Positions 57,372 through 64,000 of a stretch of DNA of 64,000 bases are shown here, in pieces. The translations under genes and the position numbers were made by a program. This DNA comes from Lunularia cruciata (lineage: Eukaryota; Streptophyta; Marchantiopsida; Lunulariales; Lunulariaceae). Positions within the stretch are counted from its first letter, which is position 1. Each line of letters starts with the position of its first letter. The stretch covers positions 55,495,001-55,559,000 of the forward strand of contig OX419758.1 in the NCBI GenBank assembly GCA_948567375.1, read 5' to 3'. Under the pieces are notes generated by a model, which worked only from the letters and a program-made list of their open reading frames with translations, was not told where the DNA came from and ran no database searches.

Positions 57372-59175
57372 TTAGCAACCAATAGCTTTTCTGTGATCCT
57401 CGTCGACACTTACGATGCTTGCGCTCCTCTTTTGAGAGACAGTTCCGTCGTTGCCAGCCAGAACGCTGTACTTGTCCTTCCGAGTGAAATTGGTACACTC
57501 GAAGCTCAGGGTACCAGCCACCACGCGCTGAATGTAGTTTGCAACCTCATGACTCGTCTTCCCGCCCGTGCAAGTCAACTCCAAAGGCAATTGATTGAGA
57601 AAAGTCACCTCGTACACAGGGCTTGGATTCATGAAGAAGAAGAAAGGATCCATGCCTTTCCAGCCGGTGGCAGTGGTGCCATGGAACATGCTCATTCTGT
57701 TGTACATTGCCACTGGCACTATCTGATCGGTCAGCTCGGCAAATAAAGCACTAAATCTAAGCAGGAAAGGCTCGCGGCACGTAGTTCCCTCTGGACATAT
57801 CGCCAAGTCACCTTCTTCCAAAAGCTTCCTGATATTTGCAGCATCCGACTCTCTGTTGCGAGTCAGAGCCACGGTTTTGATCGGGGAGAGAAACTCAGAT
57901 ACTCGAGAGATGGAGTATGTGACAGCGCTGACGGGTCGTCCAAGAGCTACTGAAAGAAACACGGGATCGAGAAGGGTTCTGTGGGAGCAGACAAACAGCA
58001 CCCCGAGTTTCCCTTTCTTCTCAGCAACCGGTGCAGGGGGCGTTCCCCTCACAATGATTCGGACTCCCAGAGCAGTGAAGGCGTAGTAAGTGATAGACAT
58101 TGGAAGGAGAGAGCCAGCTGCAATGCGGAGCATAGCAAGAAGGAAGCCAACTGGTAGCCAGATGAGAGTCATGAGCGCATTCAGTGGGGTGGGACGGCAT
58201 ACTAAGCGACCGTCATGGAAAACCAGAGGTTTCGGTAGATTTTCCCTAGGAACAGCTTCGACCGGTGTGTCGGGGACAATATACCCTTCCTGGGACAGGA
58301 CAAAACTTGGGTAAGCAACAAAACACTCAATGATATATCATATCAAAGCGAGGCCTTGCTAGTCTGCAGCAATGCATTAGCCTCGTTGAATTACATGATC
58401 TGAAAGTTTCAAAGTCTGCAAGATAACAGAAATCGATATTTGTCAATCAACGACAAAGACTCGGACGATTTGAGGTTGAGGAAAGACCAATGGAAGCGTC
58501 GAGGTGGTGAAGGGTTGTTCTCACCTTGCAAAGGGCCATGAAGGGGTAGTCAGTTTTACGGTCACCCATCCCGACTTCAGGGCGATCCTCGCCGAACTTC
58601 TCCAGCAACGCATTCTCCTTCTTCTTACCGACTAGCACACCAGGGGCCTTCACAAATCCTGTTGCGTAACCATTTTTGGTAACCTCGATTTCCGAACCTA
58701 TGACCTCGTCCGCTCCCAAGCACTCTTTCGCAAATACTTCAACCATTATCCGAGGGTTTGCTGTTAAGACATATCTCCTCCCAAAGGAGGAGAACACTCT
58801 CCATGACTCCGGATGCAAGTCCTGGGCGTAAAACTTCGGCAACACCGCCCTGGATACACTCTCAATTTTCTTCGCCTTGACTCCGGCAAAAGTCACGAAA
58901 ATGAGAAGTTTGATACCAGCCGCCTCCGATACAAAATGGTAAAGAACCCACGCAAGGGGCGCGGCGAGGAGGAGTAGAATGGAGCGGATCATCCCACCGA
59001 CTTCAAACGCCACAAGCATAAAGTAAGGGAATGAACTTCTTCCCCGAATCAAGGTTCCATCGAGGTCGGATATCACCGTCTGTTTTTCTCTCTTATCGGA
59101 ACTGCATTCTGAAATCAAGGGAAACGGTAGCACCTCTGCTGATTGTTGCCTCATCGCGCCCTTTCCAACTCCCAC
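57372..59175 (-). CDS. GPAT (GPAT4/6/8-like): Glycerol-3-phosphate sn-2-acyltransferase with phosphatase domain, two exons
   Basis: Acyl-CoA-dependent enzyme of the endoplasmic reticulum. In land plants it acylates the sn-2 position of glycerol-3-phosphate, and with an active N-terminal phosphatase it yields 2-monoacylglycerol, the cutin precursor. Exons 59175-58525 and 58289-57372 on the minus strand, with a GT-AG phase-0 intron, give 522 residues, the normal length. Phosphatase domain: DLDGTL at 37-42 (motif I) and GDRKTD at 204-209 (motif III), both intact as in the 4/6/8 type. Acyltransferase domain: CSHRTLLDP (H320, D325; HX4D) and CPEGTTC (383-386). Hydrophobic segments occur at about residues 58-82 and 258-292. 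The exon joint reads MALCK-EGYIVPD, as in relatives. The start is the first ATG of the open frame. No lesion is seen. Confidence 0.93.
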
Positions 59176-60340
59176 GGGGAAGGGCTACTTCCGCTAACCA
59201 CCACCTTGGTTACAATTCCGTGTACCACGTTGGTCACGCAATCCTTCCCGCGCACATTATCTTTCGTACACCAATATTACAAATTCACAGATGCCACCTA
59301 TGAATTGTCTTACGACCAACTTCGCTTCCTTGATTGTCCTCTTCGTCCTTCCTTAGATAATGTTCGATTTCAAAACTTCTCAACTGTTGTTCGTGGTCAG
59401 AACATCATAGTGTATACGGCTGCAGGCAAAGGTACCACGAGTCCCAAACCTACAGGCAGTCAGATGCACAATTTTCCTTCCGCTCTGCTGAGCTCTTGAT
59501 CAGCAGTATGAGGAATGAGTGTTCAGACTGTCCGGAGAGGGAGCTCAGCGATGTGCAGAGGAAGAAAAGGGATAGGCAGAAAGAGAGATGTAGGAGGGAA
59601 CGATGGTGGGAGGAAGTGATCGGCTGCTTGGAAATGGAAGGACTGAGGTTCTTATAGTATGGTAGCGTTGCCCGCGCAGACGGTAGCCGGTGCGTACTTT
59701 GGCCCTCCCCGCCTCAGCATGTCCGTGCAACCTGGTCGCGGTCTCCACCAGCGACGACTATACCGGAGAGCTATTTTAACCGAGGAGATGATGCCACCGG
59801 TCGTGGAAACTTCAACGTCCCGACCCGGGTCACCCGTCCAACGACCAGAGAGGACTTGAATTTCTCCCCATCTGTTCAGACAGACGAGCGCCTAACGGGT
59901 ACGTTTATTTTTAGTTAGATGTGATGAGATATCGGTCAAATGATCGCAGACAATAAGATGACCGGCAAATTTCAAATTGACAGAGCCCGTCAATATTGAG
60001 CACGTATTTTGACATTCAGTTGATCCTATGTGTGACCGCTTTATACTTTGACATTCACTTTATGAGTCTTCCCCACACACTCCGGTTCTTTGAAAGTAAA
60101 TCACCTGAAATTACCTTGCGCTCATGTTGTCCACGGCATATCGGCGGCGGTCATTCCGGTGAGACGGTATTTTAGCCTTCCGTCTGCTTGCCGGACGGAG
60201 GACCGTAAGCCGAAACCGTGTGGAAAACCTACGTCCCTGGATGTACGGGGTAGGGTTTTCGTATTCTACCAGTGCCGGTACAACATGTACTGCCCTACAC
60301 TTGTCGCCATCCACGAAGGACACGAAACCATACTTGCTGA
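59176..60340. other. GPAT 5' flank and intergenic sequence
   Basis: The start of this interval should contain the GPAT promoter and 5' UTR on the minus strand. No clear TATA box can be fixed. GC-rich sequence at 59.6-60.4 kb has overlapping frames on both strands without known domains. Confidence 0.4.
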
Positions 60341-60346
60341 AATTTA

Positions 60347-60382
60347 TGGTCCTTACACCGGCGATACCCGGGGTAAGGACCA
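60347..60382. repeat. Hairpin with 10-bp stem
   Basis: TGGTCCTTAC (60347-60356) pairs with GTAAGGACCA (60373-60382), and an inner CCGG/CCGG can extend it. It lies inside the GC-rich region without a gene. Confidence 0.6.
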
Positions 60383-60553
60383 ACTTAAGCCCATCCCTTA
60401 GTCAACGCCGTCGAACTCCATCCAGCAACCTCGGTTCTTACTCCCACTTTTCCCGGACAATGTCAGCATTTGCGTCCAAATACCACACGTTCCGTCCAGT
60501 TCCTCTTGCGGAACCGGTATTCTGTACCACGGTACCCATTACCTGGCTTGTAC

Positions 60554-60629
60554 ATTGTTGTCTCTCCCTTGTACGGCTTGATGGGGTCTTCCCATCCTTC
60601 ATTTTTCCTACGCGGTCGCCTTTTTCCCC
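60554..60629 (+). mobile_element. LINE-tail copy with 8-bp target duplication
   Basis: Core TTGTCTCTCCCTTGTACGGC, then TTGATGGGGTCTTCCCATCC, ending CGCGGTCGCCTTTTTCCCC. It is bounded by GCTTGTAC (60546-60553 and 60630-60637). The outer hairpin is missing. Confidence 0.85.
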
Positions 60630-60659
60630 GCTTGTACTAAAACGGCAATGAACAATGAA

Positions 60660-61040
60660 CAATGGGCCTTCGACTACTTCCCGAAATTACGGAACGAGTA
60701 CGATTTTGATTGTAATAAGCTTTGGACTGTCGTTGCTTACTTGTAGCGAGGCATGAAGCGTCAAGCATGTATACATGTAATTCATGTTTGAAAAGTATAC
60801 TGATCCGTCCTTGCCAACGGGAACGAACTCAAAAGGATTTAAGTTCAACCGCTTCTGACGTTAGAAAGTGAACAGATAAGGGCCAAATTAAACAAATTAG
60901 TGCATAGGTTAAATAGATTTAACGATCATGATTCCATTACAGTGACCGAGGTCCTGTACAACATCCACGGACGGCATCTTGAACGTATAGTCTGTCCAGA
61001 TCGCGCGATGGATTACGTAGCATAGGATGGAAGGAGAAGC
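60660..61040. other. No recognisable gene
   Basis: Nothing identifiable on either strand. Confidence 0.4.
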
Positions 61041-61438
61041 TTAGTTATACGGACAAGAAAGCATCATGCATATACCTGGAAATGAGCTTGTGGAGAGAGC
61101 GGAGTAACTTTACGTGGCCGACTGGGATGGTTACTAAGACCTGCGTATGGTGGACGATGAGCATCATCATACAGTAAAGACAGGAAACTAGGAATCGTAC
61201 GATCTTAACTAACACGCGTGCAGAGGCCACGGAATCTCGTTGCAACCCTCGATCGTGTCCGTCGGGATTCGCATAACCTGGTATGCACCAGGCGGACGTC
61301 ATAATGCACCTTACCACAACCTGGTCAGATTCAGCTGGCCCGAGGTGAGTTCTCCCCGGGGTTATTCCCGGAATCGAAACCCACATACGGCCAACAGGCG
61401 GCGATGAGTTCTCTACATCAGTCGCGCTGACTATCGGC
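61040..61438 (-). repeat. Possible tRNA-derived SINE
   Basis: On the minus strand, starting at 61438, a stretch of about 75 bases resembles a tRNA: GCCGATAGTCAGCGCGACTG (a D-arm/box A-like region) and, at about 61383-61366, GTGGGTTTCGATTCCGGG, close to the T-arm/box B consensus GGTTCGANTCC with one extra T. The acceptor ends do not pair, so it is not a working tRNA. A body of unknown length follows, to perhaps 61040. No second copy is seen in this window. Confidence 0.35.
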
Positions 61439-61439
61439 T

Positions 61440-62224
61440 GTGTTTTGTAGATGACGGAGGAAAGGAAACAATAGATACGTCAAATTCGAAGCTCAGTTAT
61501 GTTGAAAGATCGATGTAAACATCTTATTCAGCTCACTAAATTTATTACCTGCTTTCCGAATTGTAGGACATAACCTAAACACCAAAGGCGTCGACGAGGT
61601 TGTTTGATCAGAATTAAGGTGGCCCACAATGTATATGATGGACGTGTTTGGTTTAGAGTCTCCTGTTCGTTTATCGTTTGGCAATTAGGCTTTTGCTTTA
61701 CCAGATATTTGATTATGTATATTGCTTGTGAGCACTCGTTGAAAGCGTTCTCGGATGTCACGTTCGATTCTATTTTTGAGGTGAAAGAAAAGGGAGTCTT
61801 GTCCTCAATGCATAGTTTTGTTCGTCCATAAGCTTGGCCGATATCGTTAGTCCAGACCAACTTACGAGGACTGAATTTCTCCCCATGCATACAAAAACTG
61901 CGTATCAAATTTTTCCATTTTCCCTTTTTCTTTCCATGCATACACAAACTGCGTATCAAATTTGCATCAGTTTACTTCCTCCCGGCACGCGCCAGGCCAC
62001 CATTACATCTAGGAGTTACAGTACAACGATTTGAGTCATGAGTATAGAAGGGAATCGGGGTCCACGTCCTTACGCCCCAGTGAGGCATCGTAGTGCTGAT
62101 TAGCTCGTCGAGATGCTCACCAACTTCATTCAAATTGGACTAGATTTGACGCTCTGGCAAATACCGTACTCCCGAGAGAAGGAAGGTTAATGTTTGTTCA
62201 ATCATACCAATTTTCCACCTTCCA
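61440..62224. other. No recognisable gene; short tandem duplication
   Basis: CCATGCATACAAAAACTGCG (61883) is repeated as CCATGCATACACAAACTGCG (61935), each followed by TATCAAATTT, a 52-base period. The overlapping frames on both strands at 61.5-62.0 kb are not convincing genes. Confidence 0.5.
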
Positions 62225-62237
62225 ACTTAGGAATATT

Positions 62238-62388
62238 GGTAACTGAGGTGCGCTAGGGCAGATTTCTCATACAGACTCTATTGAGACTCTATTGAGGCTT
62301 AGCCCCATGTTACCTTTTTTGTCTCTCCCTTGTACGTCTTGATGGGGTCTTCCATCCTTCATTTTTCCTACGCGGTCGCCTTTTTCTC
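62238..62388 (+). mobile_element. LINE-tail copy (151 bp) with 13-bp target duplication
   Basis: Starts GGTAACTGAGGTGCGCTAGG and includes TTCTCATACAGACTCTATTG, as in the 51.6-kb copy. It then has the hairpin region, core and CGCGGTCGCCTTTTTCTC end. It is bounded by ACTTAGGAATATT (62225-62237 and 62389-62401). An 11-base internal duplication (GAGACTCTATT) is private to this copy. Confidence 0.9.
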
Positions 62389-62401
62389 ACTTAGGAATAT
62401 T

Positions 62402-64000
62402 TCAACCTTTCATAATATAGTGCGCTACCAAGTTAGTTCCCTTCGGATCCATCCGGTACCCTTGTGTATGAGTATGGAAAGGAGTGAAAACATTGCATGA
62501 GGAAGTATAAGCGACGCTGGAGTTCAGCGAGCCTGACGACACTCCACGTTTCTGCTCATGTTTTGACATTCAATGCAAATCCACATAATGTTTAAGGGCT
62601 TAAACAGCATGCATTGCTGAGTGTGAAAAACTTTGGATATCACTCAAGACTAAGTGTAACGAAACGCTGTGGACATGTTTTCGATGCGCTATAAAAGAAC
62701 CTGACCTGCAATATCCAACTCGATTCCCAAAAACTTTTGAGGCAACGAGTATCAGCTGTCATAACCAGCCTACGACCAAAGAATGATATAGAAATACACT
62801 TTAAACTCAATCTTAGAGAAAGCTATCTGCTACAACATCAGGAATTCTCGAAATACAGTGTATAGTCATCTACTTAACCTCCGTTTGTCAGAAGACAGAC
62901 AGGATCCTATACCTGCCACTGTACAAAACTATTTCGTCGTACAACTTGCTATTAGTTTGATGACAGGCGACTCCCGTCATCTGCACAAAGACGATAGTCA
63001 AAATGCGAGGAGAATGTTCGAAGTCGAAATTTTGATTTCTAAATTCTCCGTTCCCGAGATCCTGGTAGTGCTCAATTAGAGTCTAAAGTAGTTTAATAGT
63101 CCATAGTATAATAGTGGATAAGAGTTGAATGTCAGGGCTTTGACTAGCGGTAAGGACCTGCAGCTCTAAACATTTACTCTAATATTTCTACCCTTTGTTT
63201 GAGATTCGAAGACAATCTTGTGAAGAAATCGCGCAATGCAGGAGGTGCACTCAATCAGGTAAAAGCCTGATTATGGACGAGTTTGTAAAACTTTAAATCA
63301 GCCTGCAGAATGCCATGCCATGATGGAGTTTCCACAAATTGTGAAAACTGTTGTATTCGCTTCACAGATAATTGTGGCAACTTTGATGTCAGTAAACTGC
63401 GGGATTGCCAGCTGGGTTAATTTTTCTACCAAGCAAGCGGGATCTCCCAGAAGTTAAACAGATTTGGAGTAAACTTTAACAGGGTTGTTCCCATATGAAC
63501 GTGAACGATCGCCCCGCACACGATAAGCCCAAATCTATGGTAAGAAGGTTCCCATAGTTCGAACTTATCTCCTTTGACATATTCATGGCATTAGTGTGAA
63601 GTTGACAAAACGTCGAGCACAGATTTTGAGCAATCTGAGGTTGGTCGTTCTGCTATGCCTGCGAACAGCTCCTAAGCGCAGCAGCTGCAGAGTTGACTTT
63701 TGTTTGACTTAAAACGTAAAAGCCACCGAAAGTTTTGACAGCCACTTCACATAACCTTTAAAAATGTCCTGCGTGTTTGGTGAAACCGCTTCAATCACAG
63801 CAAGTTACTCTACTGTCACTTCTTGTTGTTCCTCCATGCATTGTAGGTTCTTCTCGCATGCATTATAGGTTAACCTTTAGTCCTTCGAACTTGATACCAT
63901 TTCCCATGGTTTTCAGGCAAGTCAACGCTCACGTCCTCAAAACCCTATCTACCAGTAATACTTCGGGTTTTCCATATGAGGCCTTCGGATATGTCATCAT
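62402..64000. other. No recognisable gene
   Basis: The 73-residue frame at 62858-63079 has no recognisable relative. No tRNA, repeat or transposon terminus was found up to the window end. Confidence 0.4.

Noticed and set aside
60090-60651. Overlapping open frames of 90-143 codons on both strands
   Set aside because: GC-rich sequence gives open frames on both strands at once. No domain is visible, and part of the longest frame is the LINE-tail copy.
41648-62388. Short repeats as group II intron pieces because of GAGCCGTAC
   Set aside because: The GAGCCGTAC match lacks the complementary strand of domain V and the variant is not shared by all copies. The LINE-tail explanation accounts for ends and duplications.
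41648-62388. Short repeats as hammerhead ribozyme elements because of a TTGATGG core
   Set aside because: The required CTGATGA and GAAA segments around a stem are not both present in any copy.
1-64000. Search for CRISPR arrays, operons or a bacterial system
   Set aside because: No regularly spaced repeats with spacers and no prokaryotic gene organisation. Spliced plant genes and retrotransposons show a eukaryotic nuclear origin.

Overview
This 64-kb window reads as nuclear DNA of a land plant. Three intact, intron-containing protein genes are recognisable: the beta subunit of Rab geranylgeranyl transferase (1570-4860, +, nine exons), an ABCG half-size transporter (37015-39912, +, four exons) and a bifunctional GPAT acyltransferase/phosphatase (57372-59175, -, two exons). 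All splice sites used are GT-AG, and phases match at every junction. Introns of a few hundred bases, these plant-type families, and a gypsy element with a PHD finger suggest a non-seed plant such as a bryophyte. The species cannot be fixed from the sequence alone.

Layout. 1-5 kb: RabGGTB and its GC-richer upstream region, ending near a long perfect palindrome at 5518-5599. 5.6-11 kb: AT-rich, gene-free, with two degenerate tandem arrays. 11-35.4 kb: a graveyard of old LTR retrotransposons. In order these are a chromodomain Ty3/gypsy element (11.08-16.5 kb, -), an Athila-like gypsy element with a tRNA-Asp primer site and a long extra 3' region (17.07-28.1 kb, -), an inverted solo-like LTR, a Ty1/copia element lacking gag and the 3' LTR (29.6-32.9 kb, -), and a gypsy fragment whose integrase is followed by a PHD finger (33.5-35.4 kb, +). 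All are riddled with stops and frameshifts. 36-40 kb: the ABCG gene. 40-64 kb: mostly sequence with no recognisable gene, apart from GPAT and a LINE system.

The most interesting signal is in 41.6-62.4 kb. A roughly 75-150-base sequence with two conserved stem-loops recurs about twelve times in both orientations. At least seven copies are bounded by perfect 8-13-base direct repeats. The same sequence forms the 3' end of a degenerate LINE at 49.1-51.2 kb, and the longest copy (51493-51745) extends back into that LINE's 3' UTR. The copies are therefore best read as extremely 5'-truncated LINE insertions, or a SINE sharing the LINE tail, which implies recognition of a structured 3' end. The copies keep CpG-rich motifs, whereas the LTR elements have lost theirs.

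The ABCG transporter belongs by sequence to the group near ABCG1/2/6/16/20, and the GPAT keeps both its phosphatase and acyltransferase motifs. Both families serve extracellular lipid polyesters (cutin, suberin), so their proximity is suggestive, although 17.5 kb and many insertions separate them.
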